Of a DNA stretch of 64,000 nt, positions 42,368 to 51,140 are shown in pieces. The notes below the pieces were generated by a model. The model ran no database searches and was not told where the DNA came from. It saw only the letters and a program-made list of their open reading frames with translations. Within the stretch, counting starts at the first letter, position 1, and every line of letters begins with the position of its first letter. The stretch is from Wylensekiella montiformis (GTDB lineage Bacteria > Bacillota > Negativicutes > Selenomonadales > Selenomonadaceae): NCBI RefSeq assembly GCF_009697385.1, contig NZ_VUNL01000004.1:62001-126000 (forward strand), in the 5' to 3' direction. Both the position numbers and the translations under genes were made by a program.

Positions 42368-44368
42368 TTATTCTTCGGCGAAGATCAGCGAAAAGGCCTC
42401 TTCCGCCGTTTCCACGGCATGAATATCCAGTCCCAGGTGTTCCTTTGGAATGTCTTTTTCATTTTCTTTCGGTATGACGAGCGTCCGGATCCCGGCCTGT
42501 CTGGCGCCATAGGCTTTCTCAAACACCCCGCCGACCGGGCGCACCCTTCCCTGCAGGGAAATCTCGCCGGTCACGGCGACGTCCTGCCGTATCCTGCGCC
42601 CCGTAACGGCGCTCGTGAGGACGGCAAGGATCGCGGTGCCGGCGCTCGGGCCGTCGATGTTGCCGCCGCCGATCACATTGATATGGACATCGTAATCATG
42701 AATATCCCTGCCGGTCAGGCGGCGCAGGACGGATGCCGCGTTGAACACGGAATCCTTGGCCATGGAGCCGGCCGTCTCGTTGAAGCGGACGGTTCCCTTT
42801 CCCTTTTCGTGCGCGGGAAAAGCCACGGCCTCGATCTCAATGACGGACCCCAAAAAACCGGCCACGCCAAGGCCGAAGATATGGCCCTGAAGCGCCTGAT
42901 CCGATGCCTTTTTCGTGACAAACGGATAAAGCCGGCTGACCTGGGCGACTTCATAGATATCGGCTTTTTCAATCGAAATTTGCGGTCCCCTGCCGGCCGT
43001 CAGTTCCCCGATATCGACCTTGTCCGCCGCGCCGCTCTTTTCCAGCGCCAGACTGTACGCATCCGCCAAAATATTGATGGCTTTGCGGCCCTCGACGGTA
43101 TATTCGCTGATGAGTTCCGCCACGCCGTCGCCGATGGCGACATGCAGCCGGGCAGCGGCATTCCGGACGATCTGCCGGATATGGTGCGGCGTCAGCGGCT
43201 CAAAGTAAATCTCGGCGCAGCGGGAGCGCAGGGCCGGATTGATATGCGACGCGTCGCGGGTCGTAGCTCCGATGAGGACAAAATCCGCCGGCGCCCCTTC
43301 CTCGAACAGCTTCCGGATATACGGCGGCGTCTTTTCATCCGTCGGGTCATAGTAAGCCGATTCAAAGTAGGCCCGCTTGTCTTCCAGAACCTTTAGCAGC
43401 TTGTTCTGAAGCATCTCGTCCATTTCGCCGATTTCATCGATGAATAAGATGCCGCCATGCGCATCGGTGACCAGCCCCGGTTTCGGCTCGGGGATCCCGC
43501 TGTCCGCCAGATTCTTCTGCGCGCCCTGATAGATCGGATCGTGAACCGATCCCAGCAATGGGTTGGTCATATCGCGCGGATCCCAGCGCAGCGTCGTGCC
43601 ATCCGTCTCGACGAACGGCGCATCCGCGCGGAAGGGCGAAGACGCCTTCCCTCTGGCGGCCTCCAGCACCAGACGGGCGGCCGTCGTTTTGCCGACGCCC
43701 GGCGGCCCGTAGAGCAGAAGATGCTGCGGATACGGCGAACTCAGCTTGGCCATCAGCGATTTGACCGCGCGCTCCTGACCGACCACTTCCTCAAACGTCT
43801 TCGGGCGCAGCAGCTCCATAATGGACTGGGTCAGATGGATGGATTCCAGCTTTTCCAGCTTCTCGCGCTTTTTCTTATCCTGCGGGGACTCCGCGCCCGG
43901 CTTCTCCTCCTGAATCACCTGCTTGCGGATGTCCTCCACGTAATCCTGATGCTCTTTTTCGAGCTTTTCATTGACCTTTTTCTCGATGTTTTCCTCGACA
44001 TTGTGCCGGGCCATGAGGTCTGCGACCCGTTCGGCCAGAAGCTCCATGACGGCGGGCAGTTCCGATTCCCGCGGCGCTGGCCCGAGAAGCGGATCTTCAT
44101 CGAGGATCCGCTGCAGAGCCAGCACACGATCCCGGCGGTCCGGCGAGCGCATGAGCGTCAGCGCCTTCATCTTGCCCGCCCGTATGACCAGCTTTTCCGT
44201 CCCCATCATATCGACCAGCACCGCGTAGAGCGCATCGATTTCCCGGTCGATGGGCAGGCCACGACGGAGAGGAGCAGGCGATGCCTGCTCCTGCTTTCTA
44301 TGAAATAAACCAAATACTCGTTGAATCCAATTCATGACAAACTGTTTTCCGCTATCCTTTCCGCTCAT
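42368..44368 (-). CDS. lonC: Lon family ATP-dependent protease (LonC-type)
   Basis: N-terminal ~190 residues are helical and charged, without a LonA substrate domain. AAA+ module: HLLLYGPPGVGKTTAARLVL (Walker A), GGILFIDEIGEMDEMLQNKL (Walker B), IGATTRDASHINPALRSRC (sensor/Arg finger). C-terminal Lon protease: NVIGGGNIDGPSAGTAILAV with the catalytic Ser in GPSAG and the Lys in GGVFEKAYGARQAG. 666 aa. The layout fits the LonB/LonC group known from Firmicutes, where LonC was linked to spore formers. ATG 44368 overlaps the rplI stop (ATGA), coupling a protease to the ribosomal gene. Confidence 0.88.
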   Translation of the reverse strand: MSGKDSGKQFVMNWIQRVFGLFHRKQEQASPAPLRRGLPIDREIDALYAVLVDMMGTEKLVIRAGKMKALTLMRSPDRRDRVLALQRILDEDPLLGPAPRESELPAVMELLAERVADLMARHNVEENIEKKVNEKLEKEHQDYVEDIRKQVIQEEKPGAESPQDKKKREKLEKLESIHLTQSIMELLRPKTFEEVVGQERAVKSLMAKLSSPYPQHLLLYGPPGVGKTTAARLVLEAARGKASSPFRADAPFVETDGTTLRWDPRDMTNPLLGSVHDPIYQGAQKNLADSGIPEPKPGLVTDAHGGILFIDEIGEMDEMLQNKLLKVLEDKRAYFESAYYDPTDEKTPPYIRKLFEEGAPADFVLIGATTRDASHINPALRSRCAEIYFEPLTPHHIRQIVRNAAARLHVAIGDGVAELISEYTVEGRKAINILADAYSLALEKSGAADKVDIGELTAGRGPQISIEKADIYEVAQVSRLYPFVTKKASDQALQGHIFGLGVAGFLGSVIEIEAVAFPAHEKGKGTVRFNETAGSMAKDSVFNAASVLRRLTGRDIHDYDVHINVIGGGNIDGPSAGTAILAVLTSAVTGRRIRQDVAVTGEISLQGRVRPVGGVFEKAYGARQAGIRTLVIPKENEKDIPKEHLGLDIHAVETAEEAFSLIFAEE

Positions 44369-44808
44369 TCCGCCACAATGCGGACCTTGATCTTGCTGGT
44401 AACGGACGGATGAACCTTGATCACCGCTTCATAGACGCCTTCGCCCGTCACTTCACCCTGAATGGCGATTTTGCGCTTGTCGATGTCGATATGCTCTTTC
44501 TTCAGCGCCTCGGCCACATCCTTGCCCGTCACGGAGCCGAACAGCTTGCCGCCCTCGCCGATCCGAACCGGAATCGTGACCGATACCTTTTCCAGCTGGG
44601 CCGCCATCAGTTTGGCTTCATCGGCGGCCATGGCGTCCTTGCGAGCCTTGGAGCCGGCCTGCGCTTTAGCTACGTTCATGTTCTGCGCGGTCGCGGGTAC
44701 CGCCGCCTTGCGCGGCAGAAGGAAATTGCGGCCGTAGCCTTCCGATACCTCGACAATATCGCCCTTTTTTCCCAGTTTTTTAACGTCCTGCTGCAAGATT
44801 ACTTTCAT
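44365..44808 (-). CDS. rplI: 50S ribosomal protein L9
   Basis: Binds 23S rRNA domain V near the L1 stalk. MKVILQQDVKKLGKKGDIVE, VSEGYGRNFLLPRKAAVPAT are the N-terminal L9 domain; after a connecting helix comes KLFGSVTGKDVAEALKKEHI and GVYEAVIKVHPSVTSKIKVR. 147 aa. ATG 44808 is chosen because the frame before it is not L9-like and GGAG lies about 10 bases upstream. Overlaps the 3' end of gdpP by 29 bases and the lonC start by 4. Confidence 0.97.
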   Translation of the reverse strand: MKVILQQDVKKLGKKGDIVEVSEGYGRNFLLPRKAAVPATAQNMNVAKAQAGSKARKDAMAADEAKLMAAQLEKVSVTIPVRIGEGGKLFGSVTGKDVAEALKKEHIDIDKRKIAIQGEVTGEGVYEAVIKVHPSVTSKIKVRIVAE

Positions 44809-46786
44809 CGCTATCATTCTCCTCTATATATTTTCTGCTGATTTCGATTGCCTTTGCCTTCAGCTCTCCCAGATCGCCCCGAAGCTGTGCGCCGGCTACA
44901 TTCTGATGGCCGCCGCCGCCAAAGGCCTCCATGATGACCTGCACATTCAGCTCGCCGGTAGAGCGCGCGCTCAGGCCGACGGTTTCCGCATCCAGCTGGA
45001 AGAGGACAATGCTCATGCGCACATCCTCAATGCGCAGCAGGGAATCGGCGGCCTGCGCCGCGATCACCTGAATATTCGGGATCGTCTCCGGGATATCGGA
45101 GACGATCAGCCCGCCCTCGTAAAGCATAGAGCGCGCCTTGGCGCGGGCCAGCGCCACCGTCGTGTCATAATCCGAACGGAACAGATGGCGGACCATGACC
45201 GGGTCTGCGCCGCTGCGGCGCAGATACGCCGCCGCGTCAAACGTGCGCACACCGGTCTGCACCGCAAAATTCTTGGTGTCGACGACGATGCCCGAATAGA
45301 GCGCCGTGGCCTCCAGCCGCGACAGCATGAGATCGTCGCCGAAGTACATCAGAAGCTCCGTGACCAGCTCGCTCGTGGAGCTGGAAGCGGGCTCGATATA
45401 TACGAGCAGCGGATTCTTGATGAAATGCTCGCTGCGGCGGTGATGATCGATGACGATCACCTGATGGATGCGGTCCAAAAGCGAAGCGTCGGCCACCAGA
45501 TGCGGGATATGCGTATCCACAACGATGAGCACCGGATTCAGAGCCGTCATGGACGACAGATCTTCCGCCCGCACAAAGACGCTCTCGTATTCCTCCCTGC
45601 CCTTGAGCAGATCGGCGAATTTATCGATGCCCTCGTTCATCTCCGAAAGGACGATATGCACCGGCTTGCCGATCTGGCGGGCCATTTTCGCCACGCCCAT
45701 CGCCGCGCCGAAGCAGTCAAAATCCTCATTGTGATGGCCCATGACAAAGACCTCGTCGGCCCCTTCCATGATCTCACGGATGGCATGGGCCACCACGCGG
45801 GCCTTGACGCGCGTGTGCTTCTCAACAGCCTTGGCCCTTCCGCCGAAGAACTGCGTTTTACCGCCCATATCGACGGCCACCTGATCGCCGCCGCGGCCCA
45901 AAGCCAGATCCAGTCCGGCCTGAGCCTGCGAACCAAGCTCCGCCATCGTCTGGTTCTCCGCCACAGCCACGCCCATGGAAAGCGTCACAGGAAGACGGTT
46001 CGAGCTCTGCAGCTGACGAACCTTATCGAGTACATCGAAGCGTTCGTTCATGGCCTGATCCAGCGCCGCCCGCGTGAGGACGACGACATACAGATCATCG
46101 GACACCCGGCGCATGAATCCGCCGAGATTCTTCATCCAGCGATCCAGCGTCTGATTGACTGCGAGCAGCAAAGACGTGCGCTCCGCCTCGGTCTGGCCCT
46201 GCATGACCTCATCGTAATTATCGATCTGGATATAAACGAGCACTGTGCGGCTCTGCTGATAGCGGTTCCTGAGCTCCTCATGCGACGTCACATCCTGAAC
46301 ATAAAAGGCCATGAGCTTCGGCTGATGCGGTGCGGTCTTCACCGGACGGTACCGGACCTGAAAGTAGCGGTTCTCGTGGGCAAAGATGTATTCGCCGTCC
46401 TGCCCCCAGATCGGATTAATGATGACGCCCGGCCAGATATCCTTGAGATCCGTTCCCTGCTCCGGCTTGGAGCCGGCATACTGCTCCATTCGGTCGTTGC
46501 ACCACTGGATGCGCCCGTCGTCCGTGAGGATAATCACCGCCTGCGGCAGTTCCTCCGCCGCATAATTCATCATCTCGCCGATATTCTCCACGACATTGCG
46601 GCAATAGCGCTCAAAGCGCCGCGAACGATCCGCACAGCGTTCACGGGCAAAGGAAGCCAGCGCCAGCCAAACCACGCCGGCAATCGCGGCGATATATCCG
46701 TTATAATAGGAAAGCACCCCGATCAGCACCAGCATAATGACCAGATGGATGGTCAGATCCACCCAGGCCGAAAGATTGCGCGGCAT
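44780..46786 (-). CDS. gdpP: GdpP/YybT-type cyclic-di-AMP phosphodiesterase (DHH family)
   Basis: Two N-terminal helices (LTIHLVIMLVLIGVLSYYNG, AAIAGVVWLALASFA), a PAS domain (LPQAVIILTDDGRIQWCNDR), a degenerate GGDEF domain, then DHH (VFVMGHHNEDFDCFGAAMGV, VIVIDHHRRSEHFIKNPLLV with DHH) and DHHA1 (MEAFGGGGHQNVAGAQLR). It hydrolyses c-di-AMP to pApA in family members. The order is as in Bacillus YybT. In the first DHH motif, the usual NPDxD is NEDFD, with both Asp kept. GAGGTG precedes ATG 46786. Follows yybS, precedes rplI, the conserved Firmicute order. Confidence 0.93.
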   Translation of the reverse strand: MPRNLSAWVDLTIHLVIMLVLIGVLSYYNGYIAAIAGVVWLALASFARERCADRSRRFERYCRNVVENIGEMMNYAAEELPQAVIILTDDGRIQWCNDRMEQYAGSKPEQGTDLKDIWPGVIINPIWGQDGEYIFAHENRYFQVRYRPVKTAPHQPKLMAFYVQDVTSHEELRNRYQQSRTVLVYIQIDNYDEVMQGQTEAERTSLLLAVNQTLDRWMKNLGGFMRRVSDDLYVVVLTRAALDQAMNERFDVLDKVRQLQSSNRLPVTLSMGVAVAENQTMAELGSQAQAGLDLALGRGGDQVAVDMGGKTQFFGGRAKAVEKHTRVKARVVAHAIREIMEGADEVFVMGHHNEDFDCFGAAMGVAKMARQIGKPVHIVLSEMNEGIDKFADLLKGREEYESVFVRAEDLSSMTALNPVLIVVDTHIPHLVADASLLDRIHQVIVIDHHRRSEHFIKNPLLVYIEPASSSTSELVTELLMYFGDDLMLSRLEATALYSGIVVDTKNFAVQTGVRTFDAAAYLRRSGADPVMVRHLFRSDYDTTVALARAKARSMLYEGGLIVSDIPETIPNIQVIAAQAADSLLRIEDVRMSIVLFQLDAETVGLSARSTGELNVQVIMEAFGGGGHQNVAGAQLRGDLGELKAKAIEISRKYIEENDSDESNLAAGR

Positions 46787-46797
46787 CGCGCTTCACC

Positions 46798-47760
46798 TCA
46801 CTTCTTATTCCGTTCGCCGAAACGGCGGCGATAATCAAAGATCATATCGATCAGCCCCGTCAGCGCGACAATCTGCGTCAGGATCCCGCTGAGCAGAATC
46901 ATCGCATAGATCAGAACCCGCGCAGAGGTCGGCAGATGAAAATGGCGCATGACGCAGTGCGAGAGGGAAAGCCCCTGAATCAGGCCGGCAAACAGCGCCA
47001 GCATATTCGCGTTCATGGCCGCCTGATAAAGCTGCGGAATATCCCGCGTGCCTCCCCAGTAAAGGCCGACCAGCGCAAAGCCGAACAAATACAGAAACGC
47101 CGACGGCAGACGCCACGCCTCAAACGGCGGCAGCTGCGGCACATCATGGCCAAGGCGGCGCAGGATGCGCGTGCCAAGCAGATAGGCCACCAGCGTATCC
47201 AGCAGCCCCATCATCAGCACGACCAGCGGCATGAGCAGGGCCAGCATGGAAAGCCCGGCATCGATGTCCGCCCGGCTCTGCTGAAGCTGCCTGGCATCGA
47301 TCCCCATCTCCTCATACATCCGGAACGCCGCATCGAAAGACTCCCGCACCGTATCCATCTCCATGCCGAGCGGATTGACCGCCGTCACGGCGAACAGCAG
47401 GGCAAAGACCAGAAGCTTTCCGCCCAGCGAAGCGGCCAGCGCCATCACAAACGTCCGGGCTCCTGCCCATCTCCGGCGAAAGCCCAGCCCGAGCACCAGC
47501 CCCGTCGGGGCAAAGGCAAGGACCAGACGCAGCGCGACCATCGGCTCAATGAGCAGCGCCATAATGACGCCCGACACCAGTACGGCCATCAGGCCCCAGC
47601 GCACGCCATGGCGCACGACCAGCACCAGCACCGGCAGCGGCCAGATCAGCGCGGCAGCCATGCCGAGCACCGGCAGATAAACCGCGGCCAATGCCAGCAT
47701 GACTGTCAGCGCCGCCAACAGCCCGCTTTCCGTCATAGGGGTGATTCTATGTTGATTCAT
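46798..47760 (-). CDS. yybS: YybS family (DUF2232) membrane protein
   Basis: About eight membrane helices: TESGLLAALTVMLALAAVYL, PVLGMAAALIWPLPVLVLVV, RHGVRWGLMAVLVSGVIMAL near the N-terminus, typical of DUF2232, and C-terminal LIYAMILLSGILTQIVALTG. Function not established; it precedes gdpP in many Firmicutes. The frame is open to 47850 but AAAGGA lies 7-8 bases before ATG 47760 (MNQHRITPMTE), giving 320 aa. First gene of the five-gene operon. Confidence 0.88.
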   Translation of the reverse strand: MNQHRITPMTESGLLAALTVMLALAAVYLPVLGMAAALIWPLPVLVLVVRHGVRWGLMAVLVSGVIMALLIEPMVALRLVLAFAPTGLVLGLGFRRRWAGARTFVMALAASLGGKLLVFALLFAVTAVNPLGMEMDTVRESFDAAFRMYEEMGIDARQLQQSRADIDAGLSMLALLMPLVVLMMGLLDTLVAYLLGTRILRRLGHDVPQLPPFEAWRLPSAFLYLFGFALVGLYWGGTRDIPQLYQAAMNANMLALFAGLIQGLSLSHCVMRHFHLPTSARVLIYAMILLSGILTQIVALTGLIDMIFDYRRRFGERNKK

Positions 47761-47848
47761 TTCGTCATCCTTTCCGCTTGTTTTCATCCACGCCGGTATG
47801 TTTCGAAAGACGAAAAAAGACAGCGCGCGGATCAAAAGACTATTTTTC

Positions 47849-47877
47849 ATTATAGCAGAAAAGAATCCCCTTGTCTT
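47849..47877 (-). promoter_or_regulatory. promoter of the yybS-gdpP-rplI-lonC-dnaB operon
   Basis: Minus strand AAGACA (47877-47872), 17-base spacer, TATAAT (47854-47849). Start near 47843, about 80 bases before the yybS start codon. Confidence 0.7.
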
Positions 47878-47935
47878 GAAAGCAGGTACTAAGTCAACGG
47901 CACCGCAAGTCCCATATGCCCGCCGCGAAAAAAAA

Positions 47936-47965
47936 CACCCCGGACGCCGATAAGCGCCCGGGGTG
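47936..47965 (-). terminator. intrinsic terminator after the TRAP operon
   Basis: CACCCCGG (47936-47943) pairs with CCGGGGTG (47958-47965), with more pairing inside, followed by eight T's on the minus strand. 15 bases after the dctM stop. Confidence 0.88.
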
Positions 47966-47979
47966 CCTGAAAAAGGGGA

Positions 47980-49281
47980 TCAGTAAAAAAGAGAGATGAA
48001 CCCGCTGCTGAAAACCGGGAACGCCGTAAGCAAGAACAGGCAAAGCAGCAGCAGGATATAAAAGGGGACCGCTTCCCGGATGAAGTCGCTCATGCGGCAC
48101 TTGGTCACGCCGCAGGTCACGAACATCAGCGTCCCCATCGGCGGCGACAGCGCGCCGATCGCCAGATTGAAAATCACGACGATGGCAAACTGGTACGCAT
48201 CGATGCCGAAATGCGCGGCAATCGGCGCCAAAAGCGGCACGAGGATAATCATGGCCGCGTTGCCCTCCAAGAACATCCCGACAACGAGCAGGAACAGGTT
48301 GACGATCAGCAGGAACAGGAACGGGCTCTGAAGGAAGGTAATCATCATCTGCGCCAATTCCTGCGGAATGCGCTCCTTGGTCAGGATCCAGGCAAAAGTG
48401 GAAGCCGCGCCGATGATAATCATGATCGAAGCCGACGTCGTGACCGTCTCATAAATACCGGTCAGAATATCGCGCAGCCGCATCTCGTGATAAACCGCAC
48501 CGAGAAACAGCGAGTAGACGATGGCGACAGCGCCGGCCTCCGTCGGCGTGAAAAGACCGACGCGGATGCCGCCGATGATGAGGAACGGCAGGCAAAGCGG
48601 CAGGAACGCCGCTTTCAGCGCCGTACAAAACTCGCCGAACGTGGCCCGCTCCGTGCGCATCGGCTTGTAGCCGCGCTTATGCGAAATGACGGAAACCATC
48701 AGCATCATGAGCACACAGAGCATCACGCCCGGTCCGATGCCGCCGATAAACAGCTTGCCGATGGAAAGATTGGCCACCGAGCCGTAAATAATCATCGCGA
48801 TGCCCGGCGGAATCAGCGGCGTAATAATGGCCGAAGTCGCCGTAACCACCGAAGCAAACGGCTTGGAAAAACCGCGCTCGACCATCGACGGCACCAACAT
48901 CTTGGCTTCCATCGCCGCATCGGCCAGATTCGAGCCGGAAAGCCCGCCCATGAGCGTCGACAGCAGGATCGCCACCTGCGCCAGGCCGCCGGTGAACGTC
49001 CCGAGCAGCACAGAACAGAAATCCATGATGCGCTTGGTGACGCCGGTATAGTTCATAAACACGCCCGCGCAGACAAAGAACGGTATCGCCAGCAGCGGGA
49101 TGCTCTCCGTACCGGAAATGACCCGCTGCGCGAAGATCTGCCCCGGCATGTGCGGCATCAGCAAAAAGTAGCAGACGCCGCCGGAAAGAACGGAGATGAA
49201 TACGGGGATCTTCAGGAATAAAAAGACCAGCATGATGACCGCCGAGCAGGCGACCGGATCAATCATATCGAGCAGTTCCAT
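47980..49281 (-). CDS. dctM: TRAP transporter large permease subunit (DctM-like)
   Basis: 433 residues, about 12 helices, with AVIMLVFLFLKIPVFISVLS, GGLSGSNLADAAMEAKMLVP, ATSAIITPLIPPGIAMIIYG and MFLEGNAAMIILVPLLAPIA, the DctM signature of the ion-coupled transport subunit. With DctQ and DctP it imports organic acids. Start codon shares TGATG with the dctQ stop; GGAAGGAGG precedes it. The C-terminal LSPPMGTLMFVTCGVTKC is typical. Substrate probably a sugar acid or dicarboxylate (see the dehydrogenase in the same regulon). Confidence 0.94.
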   Translation of the reverse strand: MELLDMIDPVACSAVIMLVFLFLKIPVFISVLSGGVCYFLLMPHMPGQIFAQRVISGTESIPLLAIPFFVCAGVFMNYTGVTKRIMDFCSVLLGTFTGGLAQVAILLSTLMGGLSGSNLADAAMEAKMLVPSMVERGFSKPFASVVTATSAIITPLIPPGIAMIIYGSVANLSIGKLFIGGIGPGVMLCVLMMLMVSVISHKRGYKPMRTERATFGEFCTALKAAFLPLCLPFLIIGGIRVGLFTPTEAGAVAIVYSLFLGAVYHEMRLRDILTGIYETVTTSASIMIIIGAASTFAWILTKERIPQELAQMMITFLQSPFLFLLIVNLFLLVVGMFLEGNAAMIILVPLLAPIAAHFGIDAYQFAIVVIFNLAIGALSPPMGTLMFVTCGVTKCRMSDFIREAVPFYILLLLCLFLLTAFPVFSSGFISLFY

Positions 49282-49823
49282 CAGTCAAGGCCTCCTTCCT
49301 TGTACGCCCGCAGACGTTTGCGGATGGACTGGGTATAATTCCACATCATGAGCAGGCAGCCGACCGGCACGACGCTGTAAATCGCCACATAGGGGATATG
49401 AAGGATATTCGTATCCCTTCCCATCATGTCCATTTTGCCGAGCAGGACGATGCTGTACCACGCAAAGTACAGCAGGACCAGCATCGAGATCACATAGCCG
49501 CCGATCTCGATCATCCGCACCACCCGGAGCGGAAAGCGGTCGACCAGAAGCTCAATCGCCACATGACTGCCCGAGCGGAACGCGGCGCCCACGCCCAAAA
49601 AGGTAATCCATACAAAGCAGGCCAGCTGGACTTCTTCCTCCCAGGCAAAGGGATGCCCGAAAAAGTACCGCATGAAAACGCCGACGAACGTCACCCCCAC
49701 GAGCACGGTCAGCGCGATGCCGGCCAGAATCACATCGAGCTGAGAAAAGACCTGATGCAGCCCCTGACCTTCTTGTTTCTTTTCTTCATCCATTGTTCCA
49801 TTCACCATCTTTCCCGTAACCAT
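49281..49823 (-). CDS. dctQ: TRAP transporter small permease subunit (DctQ-like)
   Basis: Four helices: LDVILAGIALTVLVGVTFVG, FAWEEEVQLACFVWITFLGV (the E-E-x-x-R/x signature with a conserved W), MIEIGGYVISMLVLLYFAWY, and YVAIYSVVPVGCLLMMW. 180 aa at the longest reading; internal Mets at codons 6 and 11 are alternatives. ATG 49823 overlaps the dctP stop (TAATG). Ends exactly at the dctM start. Confidence 0.9.
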   Translation of the reverse strand: MVTGKMVNGTMDEEKKQEGQGLHQVFSQLDVILAGIALTVLVGVTFVGVFMRYFFGHPFAWEEEVQLACFVWITFLGVGAAFRSGSHVAIELLVDRFPLRVVRMIEIGGYVISMLVLLYFAWYSIVLLGKMDMMGRDTNILHIPYVAIYSVVPVGCLLMMWNYTQSIRKRLRAYKEGGLD

Positions 49824-50842
49824 TACGACGCCATGGCCGCTTTGACCGTATCATACAGGCCCTCCGACCAGTCCTTGAAATCCGGCAGCGAGTAGAATGC
49901 CTTCGCGCGCTCCCGGAACCCGTTCAATACTTCATCCGACGGATCGACGATCGTCACGCCTTCCTGCCGGAATTTCTCCAGAACTTCCTTTTCCGATTCC
50001 TTCTGCAGGGCATTGTTGAAAACGCCGGCCTCTTCGCCGCTCTCCTGCAGAATGGCCTGCTGCTCCGGCGTCAGGCTCTTCCAGAAGTCCTCGCTGCAGA
50101 CCCACGTCGTGAAGTTCTTGACATGACCATCGAGAATCAGATATTTCGCCACTTCCTGAAATTTTCCATTGTAGAGCACCGGCAGCGGATTTTCTACGCC
50201 GTCGATCGTCCCCTGCTGCAGCGCCGTATAGGTGTCGCCAAGCGACATCGGCGTCGGAACCGCGCCGAGCACCTCAAAGCCCTTGACCTGAATCGTGTTG
50301 TTCGGAACGCGAATCTTCATGCCTTCCAGATCTTCCACCTTGTTGACCGGCTTTTTCGTCAGCAGATGACGGTCGCCGTATACCCAGTTGGACACAACGA
50401 TATGAAGGCCCTTCTTTGCCAGCTTCTGCTCCTGCTCCTTGTACCAGTCGCTGTTTGTCAGGCGCCAGCACTCGTCCCAATCCTTAAACAGGAACGGACC
50501 GAACACGATGCCGAAATCCTTGACGCCGCGGTCCGAATAAAAGGCGCCGTCCGCCAGCGTCATGACCGGCTGGCCGGAAATCATCATATCGATGATATCG
50601 TTTTTGCTGCCCAGCTGGCTGGACGGATACAGCACGATTTCCATCGTGCCGCCGCTTTTTTCCGCCACGAGATCCTTCCAGCGGTTCAGCGCCTGATCCA
50701 GCGGCTCGCCCGGGTTATTCTCATAGCCGATATCGATCGTGATCTTATTCCGATCGGCATGGCGGCCGCCGCAGCCGCTCATGACCAGCAGCGCCGCCAT
50801 AGCCGCCGCCAGCAGCATCCAAATCCATTTTTTCTTCATCAT
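49823..50842 (-). CDS. dctP: TRAP transporter solute-binding lipoprotein (DctP-like)
   Basis: Lipoprotein signal: MMKKKWIWMLLAAAMAALLV then MSGC, with lipobox Cys at residue 24. DctP-type fold: GEPLDQALNRWKDLVAEKSG, ATMEIVLYPSSQLG-type segment (TMEIVLYPSSQLGSKNDIID), DLEGMKIRVPNNTIQVKGFE, PTPMSLGDTYTALQQGTIDG (ligand-carboxylate-binding Arg in MKIRVP). The frame opens at 50917, but the signal peptide starts at ATG 50842, with AAAGG 10 bases upstream. 339 aa. A sigma-54 promoter lies 135 bases upstream. Confidence 0.93.
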   Translation of the reverse strand: MMKKKWIWMLLAAAMAALLVMSGCGGRHADRNKITIDIGYENNPGEPLDQALNRWKDLVAEKSGGTMEIVLYPSSQLGSKNDIIDMMISGQPVMTLADGAFYSDRGVKDFGIVFGPFLFKDWDECWRLTNSDWYKEQEQKLAKKGLHIVVSNWVYGDRHLLTKKPVNKVEDLEGMKIRVPNNTIQVKGFEVLGAVPTPMSLGDTYTALQQGTIDGVENPLPVLYNGKFQEVAKYLILDGHVKNFTTWVCSEDFWKSLTPEQQAILQESGEEAGVFNNALQKESEKEVLEKFRQEGVTIVDPSDEVLNGFRERAKAFYSLPDFKDWSEGLYDTVKAAMAS

Positions 50843-50976
50843 ACCGCACCAGCCTTTCCGCCTGTCTGTTTCCCTTTCGCAGCATTTTCCCTCATCGGCT
50901 CTCCATCCTTCCCTCATACTTCTTTTCGTTCTTTATCATTCACATAAACTTTATTATTGCTTACACTTCTTTTAGA

Positions 50977-50992
50977 TGCAAGAGCCGTGCCA
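50977..50992 (-). promoter_or_regulatory. sigma-54 (-24/-12) promoter of dctPQM
   Basis: Minus strand TGGCACGGCTCTTGCA at 50992-50977: -24 TGGCAC, five bases, -12 TTGCA. A perfect match to the sigma-54 consensus. Start near 50966. The adjacent gene encodes a sigma-54 activator. Confidence 0.9.
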
Positions 50993-51058
50993 AGTTATAC
51001 TTTTCTGAAAAATTTTTCCTGCGGCAACGCCCCGCTTAGGCAAATCCCGCGAAAAAAA

Positions 51059-51095
51059 GCCGGAAAGGATGGAGCCTGACGCCATCCCTCCCGGC
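51059..51095 (-). terminator. intrinsic terminator after the sigma-54 activator gene
   Basis: GCCGG..GGATGG (51059-51072) pairs with CCATCC..CCGGC (51082-51095), followed by seven T's on the minus strand. It isolates the activator transcript from the dctPQM promoter. Confidence 0.85.
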
Positions 51096-51111
51096 AGAAG
51101 TGTATCATGTA

Positions 51112-51138
51112 TTTCAAAAATGGAATCTTTTTTGAAAC
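51112..51138 (-). promoter_or_regulatory. upstream activator site 1 for the dctPQM sigma-54 promoter
   Basis: A dyad TTTCAAAAA (51112-51120), 8 bases, TTTTTGAAA (51129-51137), centred about 158 bases before the expected start. A 27-bp stretch from 51112 (TTTCAAAAATG, 5 bases, TTTTTTGAAAC) matches a site upstream of the dehydrogenase gene (54452-54478) at 22 of 27 positions. The shared site probably binds the PrpR-type activator. Confidence 0.75.
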
Positions 51139-51140
51139 AT

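Noticed and set aside
44906-46834. A 642-codon plus-strand open frame antisense to gdpP
   Set aside because: Same GC-bias effect; product is Arg/His/Asp-rich without recognisable domains, while gdpP is certain.
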